39,084 nucleotides of DNA from Anaerolineae bacterium. GTDB lineage: Bacteria > Chloroflexota > Anaerolineae > 4572-78 > J111. The translations under genes and the position numbers were made by a program. Of the stretch, positions 16,291-24,375 are shown piece after piece. The notes under the pieces are model-generated. The model ran no database searches, was not told where the DNA came from, and saw nothing but the letters and a program-made list of their open reading frames with translations. The DNA lies in NCBI GenBank assembly GCA_020433805.1, contig JAGRBZ010000024.1, positions 1 to 39,084 on the forward strand, in the 5' to 3' direction. Position 1 is the stretch's first letter, and each line of letters opens with the position of its first letter.

Positions 16291-16602
16291 ATGGCAACCA
16301 AATTGATCGAACTGGAAGACGGTACTCTGATAGAAGTTGAAGTACCGGGCAACGAGGTTCAACCAATCTCCGGTGGATTTGCCGATAAAGTCGGCGCTAC
16401 CTTCGATAAAATTCAGCCCTTGCTTGTAAGAACCATTCGTCCGATTACGGCCGCCTGGCAAGAATTGAGCCAAGATATGGATATTGAGCGAGCCGAAATT
16501 GAACTGGGCCTGAGTTTTGAGGGTGAAGGCAATCTCTACGTGACCAAATCATCGGCGGGAGCCAACCTCAAAGTAAAACTGTCGCTGAAGCCTAAGGAGT
16601 AA
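16291..16602 (+). CDS. Trypco1 (CU044_2847-type) trypsin-co-occurring domain protein
   Basis: 103 residues. The sequence starts with short beta strands (IELEDGTLIEVEVPG), continues with a helix carrying FDKIQPLLVRTIRPI, and ends with AEIELGLSFEGEGNLYVTKS followed by a strand rich in alternating Lys/Leu. This is the layout of the small Trypco1 domain, described by Aravind's group as a partner of trypsin-like proteases in bacterial conflict systems. Its biochemical role is not established. It is followed four bases later by the trypsin-TIR gene, whose AAGGAG lies inside the end of this gene, so the two are translationally coupled. Confidence 0.8.
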   Translation: MATKLIELEDGTLIEVEVPGNEVQPISGGFADKVGATFDKIQPLLVRTIRPITAAWQELSQDMDIERAEIELGLSFEGEGNLYVTKSSAGANLKVKLSLKPKE

Positions 16603-16606
16603 ATAA

Positions 16607-18061
16607 GTGACCGTTGATTTACAAAGTTCGGTGGCGCTTATCACCGGAACCGATCCGAGCAACAGTCGCTTTGGAACGGGTTTCGTTATTTACCAGGATG
16701 ATGCGGTTGCTTACCTGCTGACCTGTGCCCACGTGGTTGATGACGTCGGCGGAGCGGATGCTGTTGATGTGGAAGGTGCCCCAGGTGAAGTGGTCGCCTA
16801 TGGCTCGGCAGCGGAGGTCGATTTGGCGGTGCTGCGTGTGGCCCCTCGCACCGATAAAAAACCGCTGCCCCTGCAGATTACAGGCGATAAAGACAGTTCG
16901 TTTTTGACCGCCGGCTTTCAGAAGTTTGGTGTGCATTTTCTTGTACGGCCACTCCAAGGCATCTTGGGGCAAACCGTCTCATTGGCGATGCGAGGCCAAG
17001 CCGAGCGCGTTCGCGCCTGGGACCTAAAGATTGAAGATGATTATCAACTCCAACCGGGGTACAGCGGATCACCGGTGCTGGATCAGGCCAGCGGCACAGT
17101 GCTAGGCGTGGTCAGCCACCGACAGGGCCAGGGTGAGCGCGGTCTGGCCGTCTCGGTTGAGGCGCTGCCCAAGCTCTGGCCGGAGATGCCGGATAATTTA
17201 CTTCAACCCTCATCGAAGCCGGTTGCCACCGATGTCGTCCCGAAACAATCTTCTCAAAAAGGAAGCAGTACGATGCCCAGACCCATAAATCTATTTTTTT
17301 CTTATGCTCATGAAGATGAAGAAATGCGCGATGAATTAGCCAAGCATCTTTCGATTATGCGACGACAGGGCATCATCTCCGATTGGTCTGATCGCGATAT
17401 TACTGCCGGGAGTGAGTGGGCCAATGCCATCGATGATAATCTCAATAGGGCTGATATTATTCTTCTCCTCGTTAGCCCGGATTTTATCGCTTCCGATTAC
17501 TGTTACGATGTCGAGATGACGCGAGCGCTGGAGCGCCATGAAGCCCGTGAAGCTATCGTCATTCCGGTCATTCTGCGACCGACACGCTGGCAAAATGCAC
17601 CCTTTAGCAAACTACAAGCGCTGCCCAAGAATGCCAAACCGGTCACCAAGTGGAATGATCAAGATGAGGCCTTCCTTTATATTGCCGAAGCGATTCACAA
17701 AGTCGCCGAGATGCAGGCCAAGAAACCGGCTCCGTCACCGCGTCCCGTACCGGTTGCCCATTCCTCTACTTCAACTGCTACGCCGTCCGAGCCGTCGCCG
17801 CCCGCCGTCACTTACAACATCCCTGCTATTCGTAAACTGCTCAAAGCCTCTTTCGATGATGAGTCCCTCGATATTTTCTGCTACGATTACTATCGCGATG
17901 TCCACGAGAGTTTCAGCCAGGGGATGAGCCGCACGGCCAAAATTCAGCGCCTGATCGAACACTGCGAACGCACTTTAGCCTTCGAGCAACTGCTTGAAGT
18001 TGTAAAAGAAGAAAATTCAGCGCAGTATCAGCGATTTGAATCACAGTTAAAAAGTTCGTAG
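16607..18061 (+). CDS. Trypsin-like protease - TIR - effector-associated domain fusion (conflict/defence effector)
   Basis: 484 residues from a GTG start with AAGGAG seven bases ahead. Residues 1-200 are a trypsin-fold serine protease; the triad appears as His42 (TCAHVV), Asp72 (EVDLAVL) and Ser153 (GYSGSPV). Residues about 225-365 are a TIR domain (INLFFSYAHEDEEMRDEL, LLLVSPDFIASDYC), with a likely NADase glutamate at about 303 (YDVEM). After a Pro/Ser-rich linker, residues about 404-484 form a helical effector-associated (EAD-like) domain (IRKLLKASFDDESLDIFCYDYY). In the known systems, the EAD recruits a sensor, the protease is thought to process partners and TIR depletes NAD. No STAND NTPase sensor is adjacent, so a partner with a matching EAD may be elsewhere. 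Confidence 0.87.
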   Translation: MTVDLQSSVALITGTDPSNSRFGTGFVIYQDDAVAYLLTCAHVVDDVGGADAVDVEGAPGEVVAYGSAAEVDLAVLRVAPRTDKKPLPLQITGDKDSSFLTAGFQKFGVHFLVRPLQGILGQTVSLAMRGQAERVRAWDLKIEDDYQLQPGYSGSPVLDQASGTVLGVVSHRQGQGERGLAVSVEALPKLWPEMPDNLLQPSSKPVATDVVPKQSSQKGSSTMPRPINLFFSYAHEDEEMRDELAKHLSIMRRQGIISDWSDRDITAGSEWANAIDDNLNRADIILLLVSPDFIASDYCYDVEMTRALERHEAREAIVIPVILRPTRWQNAPFSKLQALPKNAKPVTKWNDQDEAFLYIAEAIHKVAEMQAKKPAPSPRPVPVAHSSTSTATPSEPSPPAVTYNIPAIRKLLKASFDDESLDIFCYDYYRDVHESFSQGMSRTAKIQRLIEHCERTLAFEQLLEVVKEENSAQYQRFESQLKSS

Positions 18062-18239
18062 AGTTAATAGAGTTCGTAGAGTTTGTAGAGTTCGTAGAGT
18101 TAATAGAGTTGAGAAATCATAACCACTATGACCTCCAGAAACTCTATAAACTCCAAAAACTCCAAAAACTCCAGAAACTCTATAAACTCCAAAAACTCCA
18201 AAAACTCCAAGAACTCCAAGAACTCCAAGAACTCAACAA
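18053..18239. repeat. Two opposed arrays of 9-bp tandem repeats forming a large hairpin
   Basis: Left array: six units of the type AGTTCGTAG / AGTTAATAG (18053-18106). Right array: about twelve units of the type ACTCCAAAA / ACTCTATAA (18132-18239), which are the reverse complement in their core (GAGTT versus AACTC). The 25 bases between form the loop. The left array overlaps the last codons of the TIR gene and the right array ends four bases from the stop of the convergent lipoprotein gene. It may act as a bidirectional terminator. Because the period is 9, no frame is disturbed and spurious NSKNSK frames arise. Confidence 0.8.
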
Positions 18240-18242
18240 ACT

Positions 18243-19349
18243 CTAATCAAACTTGTGGAACGTTACCCGCCACGAATAATGTCCCCGGCAAACTTGGTTA
18301 TGGTTTTGCGCCCACTGACACTTTTCAATACTGCCGTCGCAGTAGCCCTTGGCGGCTAACACTTCTGCCGGAATTAATTCATCAGCAGCCGTAAAATTGA
18401 AGCTCTCCTCACTCGTATAGGGCGTCTCGTCAATATGACGTTTGGCGTAGAGAGTCATACTGTTGTTCCACAGCGTAATTTCGGTACGCCCCGGCCCGTG
18501 ACTGCCGGAGGCGACTTCAACATTGTTAAATGTGTCGCCGATGACTACGCCATCCATCGGCACTCCCGGTGGCGGCCCTTGCAGCACGGTAATATAGATA
18601 CTATGATTCCCTACACATCCGCCGTTTTCACCAATCGACAGCATATCCTGGAAGGTGACGCAGAAATCTTTGCCGCAGCGCAACTCATTCTCTAACTGTT
18701 CCGGCGTCAGATTTTCGTCCTCATCGCCACCGCCTTCAGATTCACCTTCAGCCGGAGCCGCTTCGGCAACCGCTTCAGGAGCAGGGGTGGCGGTGGGTGG
18801 GGGTGGCGGCGCTTCCGCCACGGCGATAGCGCCGTCATCGCCCAAAAGCGTAACCAGATCGCCATAAATCCAGCCGGTGGCCCCGTCCGGTAGACTAATC
18901 TGCCACCAACTCGTATCGTCATTGCGACCCAAGATGAGCGCCTCTTGGCCGGGCGAAAACTGAGCTACAACCGGATAGTCGGTGCCGGGGCCACTGCGCA
19001 CGTTGACCTGATTGTCAATCGACTCATCGACTTTGATCATCGGGTCGAGAATTGGCATTGGTGTGGGCGTGTCCGGCACGGGCGTTTCAGTGGGTTCGGT
19101 CACGGATGTCGATGTCGATACCGTGGTATTTGTAGCTGTCGGCTCTGAAGATTGGGTTGGTGTATCCGTCGGGACCAGGTCAGCGGCAACTTCCTCTGCC
19201 TCATCGGTAGCCTGCTCTGGTTCGGTTACAACGCTGACAGCTTCTTCCGTAGCCGGCAGCGGTTCGCTCGTGGGTGTTGTTGATGATCCGCCACAAGCCG
19301 TTAGAGATATAGCAATAATGAGCGTGGTCAAAACCGAAAATAGTTTCAT
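18243..19349 (-). CDS. Lipoprotein with bacterial SH3 domain
   Basis: 368 residues from ATG 19349, chosen because AGGAG lies five bases upstream; the TTG-initiated extension to 19361 lacks this. A signal peptide ends in the lipobox LTAC (about 15-19), so the protein is predicted to be lipid-anchored. A Thr/Pro/Glu-rich linker follows, then an SH3_3 domain (about 120-180: VNVRSGPGTDYPVVAQF, DGATGWIYGDLV), a proline/alanine-rich linker, and a C-terminal domain of ~150 residues with six cysteines that I do not recognise. SH3_3 domains typically bind cell-wall peptides. Convergent with the TIR gene. Confidence 0.82.
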   Translation of the reverse strand: MKLFSVLTTLIIAISLTACGGSSTTPTSEPLPATEEAVSVVTEPEQATDEAEEVAADLVPTDTPTQSSEPTATNTTVSTSTSVTEPTETPVPDTPTPMPILDPMIKVDESIDNQVNVRSGPGTDYPVVAQFSPGQEALILGRNDDTSWWQISLPDGATGWIYGDLVTLLGDDGAIAVAEAPPPPPTATPAPEAVAEAAPAEGESEGGGDEDENLTPEQLENELRCGKDFCVTFQDMLSIGENGGCVGNHSIYITVLQGPPPGVPMDGVVIGDTFNNVEVASGSHGPGRTEITLWNNSMTLYAKRHIDETPYTSEESFNFTAADELIPAEVLAAKGYCDGSIEKCQWAQNHNQVCRGHYSWRVTFHKFD

Positions 19350-19406
19350 CGTTCTCCTCAAAAACGTAACGTTTGGGTACTTATTGAAATCGAGAGACCG
19401 TCAAGC

Positions 19407-19440
19407 ATAATCCCTGATCTCCAGTCTCTAATCTCTATTT
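19407..19440. repeat. Short-period repeat (ATCTCCAGTCTCTAATCTCT type)
   Basis: Degenerate repeats of CTCCAGTCT/CTAATCTCT in the promoter region of the GT-C gene. A related stretch (AATCTCCAATCTCCA) lies inside that gene at 20760-20790, which suggests spread of one repeat family. Confidence 0.5.
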
Positions 19441-19497
19441 ATCTAACAGAAGAACCATTATATTCACACCTTCGAGCGCGTCAAAGCGGTTCATCTG

Positions 19498-19506
19498 TGG
19501 TATAAT
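19498..19506 (+). promoter_or_regulatory. Extended -10 promoter giving a likely leaderless mRNA
   Basis: TGG-TATAAT with the -10 box at 19501-19506. The ATG at 19515 is only nine bases past the box, so the transcript would begin at or next to the start codon. No Shine-Dalgarno sequence precedes it. Confidence 0.5.
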
Positions 19507-19514
19507 TCGCCGCT

Positions 19515-21971
19515 ATGAGTCAAACACGTAATATGAGTAGTCAGCAATCAGCAATCAGCAGTCAAGCATCAGCGGTTAGCCGTTCACGCCTTCAGCGATA
19601 TGGGTTAATCATGATACTCACCGTGTTCATCATCCTTGGATTACTGTACGACTTTACCGTGCCGATCTTCGAGAAGCCGGATGAGCTTAAGCATTTCGCC
19701 CTTATTCAGGTTATTCAAACCCAACACCAACTGCCGGTAGTTCGCGAAGGAGTCTACAAACCGTGGGATCAGGAGGGAACACAGCCGCCGCTGTATCACA
19801 TCTTGGCTGCTGTAGCAACATCTTGGCTCGACCTGGACAGCTTTGAAGAACCGCCACGTAATCCCCACTATGCCGATGATCGATCCTTTGTCTGGCGCGA
19901 GCGCGGCAACAACAACCTCTACCTTCACCCGCCTGGCGAAACGTGGAGTACTACTCCCGTTATTATTGCCGCCCACATCGCCCGATGGCTCTCGCTTCTA
20001 GCCGGTGCGGCGACCGTCGCACTCACCTATATATTAGCCCGTATTATTTTTGTCGATGACTCTTCACCGAGTTTTGCCGTTAGCCGTTGGCAGTCAGCAG
20101 CCCTTGATCATTCTTCATTCCTCATAATTCCTAATTCATCCTTCATAATTCTATTTCTGTCTGCTGCGTTTGTTGCTTTTGTGCCACAGTTCCTTCACGT
20201 CAGCTCGGCCATTACCAACGACAGTCTGACGGTGACTTTGGCAGTAGCGGCGTTGGTTGTGCTGGCCTTGGTTATCAAGCGGGGTGGCTCGATGCGGTAC
20301 GCGGTGTTTTTAGGCATCATCTTGGGGCTGGGAGCAATTACCAAACTGAGTATGCTCTATCTGTGGCCGGTAACCGGCCTAGTATTCTTGTATGATGTCT
20401 ATCGGCGGCAAGCCTGGCTCGATTTATTCAAATTTGGGGCGGTTATCATCGGTTTGATTCTGCTATTGGCCGGCTGGTGGTACTGGCGTAACATGCAGCT
20501 CTACGGCGATCCGACGGCGCTCGAAGCCCATCTGCTCTATCGCGGCGGAGCCCTCGATCCTCGACCTACGCTGGCCGAAATATGGCGCACCGAAATTGTA
20601 GGGCTGGAACTCTCCTTTTGGGCAGCCTTTGGGGCGGGCCAGGTTTTGCTGGAACCCTGGCTCTACAATGTACTGCGGTGGGTGAAATATTTCGTGCTTA
20701 TTGGCATCATCATAGGCCTGGTGCGTATGATTAGTTCTGCGCGGTCAGCGGGTAACGATCAATCTCCAATCTCCAATCTCCAGTCTCCCATCTTCGTTCT
20801 TCTCTGTCTTTTAGCCCTTTGGGTTCTTATCATCTTCGTTGCTCTGCTGCGCTGGATGCAAATCACACCGGCGTCATGGGGGCGATTGTTGTTCCCAACC
20901 CTACCGGCATTGGGCATTTTAACGGCGTGGGGACTGGCCGAATTGGGGTATTTCTTGGCCCGCCTCCGCCCTAACGCTCCAAGCGAAACTAAACTCAATG
21001 TAGTACTCCCTTCTATTTTGGTTGCTGTGCTCTTTTCGCTCTCGGTCATCGCTCCCTTTCGATACATTCAGGCAGCCTATGCCCAAACGCCGCTGGTCGA
21101 TGAGGCCCAACTCGATCTTAATTCGTTAACCCAGGTCGATTGGGTTTACGCCGACGCCCTGCGCCTCATCGGCTACACGATTGATCGACCTGCCGTTCGG
21201 CCCGGCGAATGGCTGCCCGTTACGCTGTATTGGCAGGCGATGCGTCCGCTTGATCGTAACTACAGTGCCTTTGTTCATGTGCTCGATCCTGATGGCAAAT
21301 CAATCGGCCAAGCCAATACTTACCCCGACGGCGGCAACTGGCCGACCTCGATGCTGGTGCCGGGACAGGTTTTGCGCGATACCTATCAGGTTTTTATTCC
21401 CCCGGATGCCGAAGCACCGCTCATTACGCGCTTTACATTTGGTATTTTCGATTTCGATGACCCGGCCCGAGCCGCGCTACCGGCTATTAACAGCGCCGGT
21501 GACACACTTGAGGCTATCGTTGACGGCATACCGCTCTTGCCTCCTCAATGGCCGGAGTTAGATCCAAGGCATCCCTTGGTCGTCGACTTTGGCGGACGGA
21601 TTCAGTTAATCGGTTATGATTGGGTTCACGAAACAGTGTTGAAACCTGGAACCCGGGTTCCCATCACCTTCTATTGGGAAACGTTGCTGCCGCCCGGCCA
21701 AAATCTCAATTTATTTATTCATCTGGTCGATCCCGCCACCCAAACCCAAGTTGCCGGTTTCGACGGTCCGCCCCGTTATCCAACGGCCTATTGGCAGCCC
21801 GGCAACAACATTATCGATACCCGCCTGCTCGATATTCCAGCCGACGTACAACCCGGTATCTATGAATTACGTATCGGCTGGTATAATCTCGATAACTTTG
21901 CCCGGCTGACGCTGCTCGATGGCGAGGGCGACAGTTTGACGATGTTTGAGGTTCAGGTCAGTCGCGACTAA
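19515..21971 (+). CDS. Large GT-C membrane glycosyltransferase with duplicated extracytoplasmic domains
   Basis: 818 residues. About ten transmembrane segments occupy 28 to ~515. The first outer loop carries FEKPDELKHF, the acidic motif of DUF2142/GT-C transferases that use polyprenyl-phosphate sugars. The C-terminal third is soluble and made of two related beta-sandwich units, about 541-690 (RLIGYTIDRPAVRPGEWLPV) and 690-815 (QLIGYDWVHETVLKPGTRVPI). Three short-repeat insertions are read in frame: 19540-19590 (SQQSAISSQASAVSRSR), 20083-20155 and 20757-20790 (DQSPISNLQSPI); all lie in predicted loops. No other gene of the same pathway is adjacent. The substrate is unknown. Confidence 0.8.
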   Translation: MSQTRNMSSQQSAISSQASAVSRSRLQRYGLIMILTVFIILGLLYDFTVPIFEKPDELKHFALIQVIQTQHQLPVVREGVYKPWDQEGTQPPLYHILAAVATSWLDLDSFEEPPRNPHYADDRSFVWRERGNNNLYLHPPGETWSTTPVIIAAHIARWLSLLAGAATVALTYILARIIFVDDSSPSFAVSRWQSAALDHSSFLIIPNSSFIILFLSAAFVAFVPQFLHVSSAITNDSLTVTLAVAALVVLALVIKRGGSMRYAVFLGIILGLGAITKLSMLYLWPVTGLVFLYDVYRRQAWLDLFKFGAVIIGLILLLAGWWYWRNMQLYGDPTALEAHLLYRGGALDPRPTLAEIWRTEIVGLELSFWAAFGAGQVLLEPWLYNVLRWVKYFVLIGIIIGLVRMISSARSAGNDQSPISNLQSPIFVLLCLLALWVLIIFVALLRWMQITPASWGRLLFPTLPALGILTAWGLAELGYFLARLRPNAPSETKLNVVLPSILVAVLFSLSVIAPFRYIQAAYAQTPLVDEAQLDLNSLTQVDWVYADALRLIGYTIDRPAVRPGEWLPVTLYWQAMRPLDRNYSAFVHVLDPDGKSIGQANTYPDGGNWPTSMLVPGQVLRDTYQVFIPPDAEAPLITRFTFGIFDFDDPARAALPAINSAGDTLEAIVDGIPLLPPQWPELDPRHPLVVDFGGRIQLIGYDWVHETVLKPGTRVPITFYWETLLPPGQNLNLFIHLVDPATQTQVAGFDGPPRYPTAYWQPGNNIIDTRLLDIPADVQPGIYELRIGWYNLDNFARLTLLDGEGDSLTMFEVQVSRD
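21648..21661. repeat. 14-bp palindrome GGAACCCGGGTTCC, copy 5
   Basis: Perfect copy in the C-terminal domain of the GT-C gene; encodes GTRVP on the plus strand. It is the last copy I found; none was seen from 21662 to the right end. Confidence 0.6.
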
Positions 21972-21973
21972 AA

Positions 21974-22056
21974 TGTTGGTTTGTTTGATAGTGGGTTGGT
22001 TTGATAGTTTGATAGCAACCAACCATCCAACAAACAAACCATCAAACCAACTAACC
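21974..22056. repeat. Imperfect palindrome of GTTTGATAG / CAAACCATC units
   Basis: The left half has repeated GTTTGATAG/TTGGTTTGATAG units; the right half (CAACCAACCATCCAACAAAC...) is their near reverse complement. It fills the gap between the GT-C stop and the AAGGAG of the hydrolase gene. In RNA it would fold into a long imperfect hairpin directly before the ribosome binding site and could uncouple the two genes. Confidence 0.65.
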
Positions 22057-22069
22057 CAAGGAGCACCTT

Positions 22070-23296
22070 ATGCTAACCATCAACTCAGAACGCTTGTTAG
22101 CCGATTTAGCGGAGCTAGCCGAAATTGGCCGCACCGAAGATGGCGGCGTCAGCCGGCTGGCCTTATCACCGGAAGATGTAGCCGGTCGGCAATGGTTTCA
22201 AGAGCGAGTCAATGCCGCCGGATTAGAATTTCGACAGGATGGCGCGGGCAACCAGTCGGCGATTTTACCGGCAGCCGATCCGCAAGCGCTAACGCTCATC
22301 ATTGGCTCCCATCTCGATACCGTTCGCAACGGGGGTCGCTTTGATGGCGCATTGGGTGTTCTCTCGGCATTGGAAGTGGTGCGCACGCTAAAAGAAGTGG
22401 GGCAAACATTGCCTGTTCATCTTGAAGCGATATCCTTCACGGACGAAGAGGGAGCAGTGGTGGGTTTATTTGGCAGCCAGGCTGTGGCCGGCCAGTTAAC
22501 CCCGGCTCATTTCACTAATCCACGCGGTGGAGTGGAAACCCTACGCGATGGTATGGCCCGCCTTAATCTCACCGTCGATAGCATCTTGGCTGCCCGACGC
22601 GATCCGGCTACGCTGGCCGGCTTTGTAGAGATACATATTGAACAGGGCACACGTCTAGAAGAAGCCAATCTGGATATTGGCGTTGTCACCGGCATTGTCG
22701 GCATTCGATCAGCCTGGTTAAAATTTCAGGGGCAGGCTGCCCACGCCGGTACCATGCCGATGCTCAAACGTGCCGATGCCTTGTGGGGCGCAGCAGAGTT
22801 TATTCAGCAGGCTAAAACGATAGTCATCGACCAATTCTCGCCCGGCGTCATGAACTGCGGCCAAATTGCTCTGGCTCCGGGGTCGTTCAACATCGTTCCG
22901 GCCGAGGTCACGCTGGCTCTCGAATTCCGGCATGGCACCGAAGAACAACTTGATGCGATGGCCGCAACCTTGTACCCGTTGGCCGAAACCGTGGCTCAAG
23001 CCAATGGATTGACGGTTACCATCACCGAAACCAGCGGTTGTGTCGCCGCCCCTTCGGCTGAAGCGGTGGTGCAGGCCATCGAGACCGCAGCCGATAAACT
23101 GGGCCTGAGTCATACGCGCTTAATGAGCTTTGCCGGCCATGACACCCAATCAATGGCCGCTATTACACCCGGCGCTATGATCTTTGTACCCTCCGTTAAC
23201 GGCATCAGCCATTCGCCCAAAGAATTTACGGCCGATCAGGATGTCATCAATGGAGCAAATGTCTTGTTACAAACGGTGCTCATCTTAGCGCAATAA
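22070..23296 (+). CDS. M20-family amidohydrolase (allantoate amidohydrolase / N-carbamoyl-amino-acid hydrolase type)
   Basis: 408 residues with AAGGAG six bases before the ATG. Binuclear-metal ligands of the M20 AllC/HyuC family are in place: His81 (GSHLDTV), Asp92 (GRFDGALG), Glu127 in TDEEGAVV, His189 (HIEQG) and His381 (SHSPKE). GIVGIRSAWLKFQGQAAHAGT is the dimerisation-domain signature. Members hydrolyse allantoate, ureidoglycine or N-carbamoyl (beta-ureido) amino acids; which substrate applies cannot be decided. No purine or hydantoin degradation genes adjoin it, so it stands alone. Length is standard for the family. Confidence 0.88.
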   Translation: MLTINSERLLADLAELAEIGRTEDGGVSRLALSPEDVAGRQWFQERVNAAGLEFRQDGAGNQSAILPAADPQALTLIIGSHLDTVRNGGRFDGALGVLSALEVVRTLKEVGQTLPVHLEAISFTDEEGAVVGLFGSQAVAGQLTPAHFTNPRGGVETLRDGMARLNLTVDSILAARRDPATLAGFVEIHIEQGTRLEEANLDIGVVTGIVGIRSAWLKFQGQAAHAGTMPMLKRADALWGAAEFIQQAKTIVIDQFSPGVMNCGQIALAPGSFNIVPAEVTLALEFRHGTEEQLDAMAATLYPLAETVAQANGLTVTITETSGCVAAPSAEAVVQAIETAADKLGLSHTRLMSFAGHDTQSMAAITPGAMIFVPSVNGISHSPKEFTADQDVINGANVLLQTVLILAQ

Positions 23297-23374
23297 TGAG
23301 TTGAGTTGTTGAAATAATAATAATGCCATCTGCTCATAGCTGAATGTTTGTTTTAGGCGGATTTGCGGTATGCG

Positions 23375-24151
23375 TTACCCCGTCAGACTGGCCCGCGCTT
23401 CATCGCATTCCTCATCTACACCAAAGGGATGAAGAAAAACCGTCTCATCGTTTTTGATGTGCGCCATAACTACTTTGACCACATCCCGTGCTTGCATAAG
23501 ACGAGCTTCCGCATAACCAACGCTTCTCCGACGTTGAAGATTATCGGCCTCCAGCCAGCCATCGACCAGATTAAACCTTTCACAGCAGTGATCGATCTCC
23601 GCATAATCGCAGCGCGTGACCTGTCCTGCTTTGAGAATATGCAAATACTTCTGACGTCGATACCGCACCCCCGCCAGCGACTCGGCCAGGTGGATTGTCG
23701 TATTGGTGCCGTGCCCAACTCCGAGCAAAAGCACTTGCCCATTACGTTCGTACACCCGTCCGACTGGGCTGTCCAAACCATGTGGAACATCAATCGGATG
23801 AGGCGCTGTAATGAAATGGGCTTGCGGTCCCTTTGCAGCAAAGGCGTGAGGACTGTCGCTACGGAGAACGTCGGGTTGCTGCCAAAACGTATTCGCCACA
23901 ACGCCCATGCCCAGGCACGGCGTCTGCTCAGGGTCAAAGGGGTGCTCATCATCGTCGGTCATACTGGGCATAACCAGGGTACCCTCTGATCCCACAGCAG
24001 CCTGCAGAGCCGCTATCAAGCCCAAAGGTCCTCCCTCAACAGGGGCTACCTTTGAAAATGCGCAGTGAACGAGCAAAATATCACCGGAGATTACGCCCAA
24101 CTCGCGTAACTGCTGCCTTAACTTCTGTTGAGAAAAGGGTTTATAGCTCAT
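23375..24151 (-). CDS. AAC(3)-family aminoglycoside N-acetyltransferase-like protein
   Basis: 258 residues. Family signatures: [16 protein letters not shown] near 27-42, [18 protein letters not shown] (56-73), [12 protein letters not shown], and [18 protein letters not shown] with the conserved His residues. These acetyl-CoA-dependent enzymes modify the 3-amino group of aminoglycosides; many chromosomal homologues in environmental bacteria act on other substrates or are untested. There is no mobile element around it, so this is probably not a recently acquired resistance gene. It converges with the amidohydrolase gene, with 78 bases between and no clear terminator. Confidence 0.85.
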   Translation of the reverse strand: MSYKPFSQQKLRQQLRELGVISGDILLVHCAFSKVAPVEGGPLGLIAALQAAVGSEGTLVMPSMTDDDEHPFDPEQTPCLGMGVVANTFWQQPDVLRSDSPHAFAAKGPQAHFITAPHPIDVPHGLDSPVGRVYERNGQVLLLGVGHGTNTTIHLAESLAGVRYRRQKYLHILKAGQVTRCDYAEIDHCCERFNLVDGWLEADNLQRRRSVGYAEARLMQARDVVKVVMAHIKNDETVFLHPFGVDEECDEARASLTG

Positions 24152-24320
24152 TTTTTGGCCCCTAAAACTATTTTTTCTACCCTTTAGACCAAAAATAAAC
24201 CTGTTTTAAGGGATTGTAAAACATTTTCCGAATTTTCGCAGTAACCCAAAAAACCAGGGGGCTTCTTTCATAAATAGGATATTGCCGGAAAACATTTTTG
24301 GCCGAGATACAGTTTCGCAT

Positions 24321-24326
24321 TATAGT
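24321..24326 (+). promoter_or_regulatory. Candidate -10 box of the pyruvate kinase-like gene
   Basis: TATAGT, with TTGGCC 17 bp upstream as a weak -35. It lies 50 bases before the ATG at 24376. The rest of the 224-base divergent gap is AT-rich; I see no further feature there. Confidence 0.3.
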
Positions 24327-24375
24327 AGTAAAGTCTACCGAATCATAAAGATAGCGGCAATAGTAGGGGAGAAAC

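Noticed and set aside
18132..18239. Possible CRISPR array
   Set aside because: Units are 9 bp and contiguous with no spacers; no cas gene is present.
18128..18394. Frame encoding NSKNSKNS repeats
   Set aside because: It is only a translation of the 9-bp array and runs antisense into the lipoprotein gene.
23375..24151. Recently acquired antibiotic resistance gene
   Set aside because: No mobile element, integron or base-composition break is visible; the family is common in environmental chromosomes.
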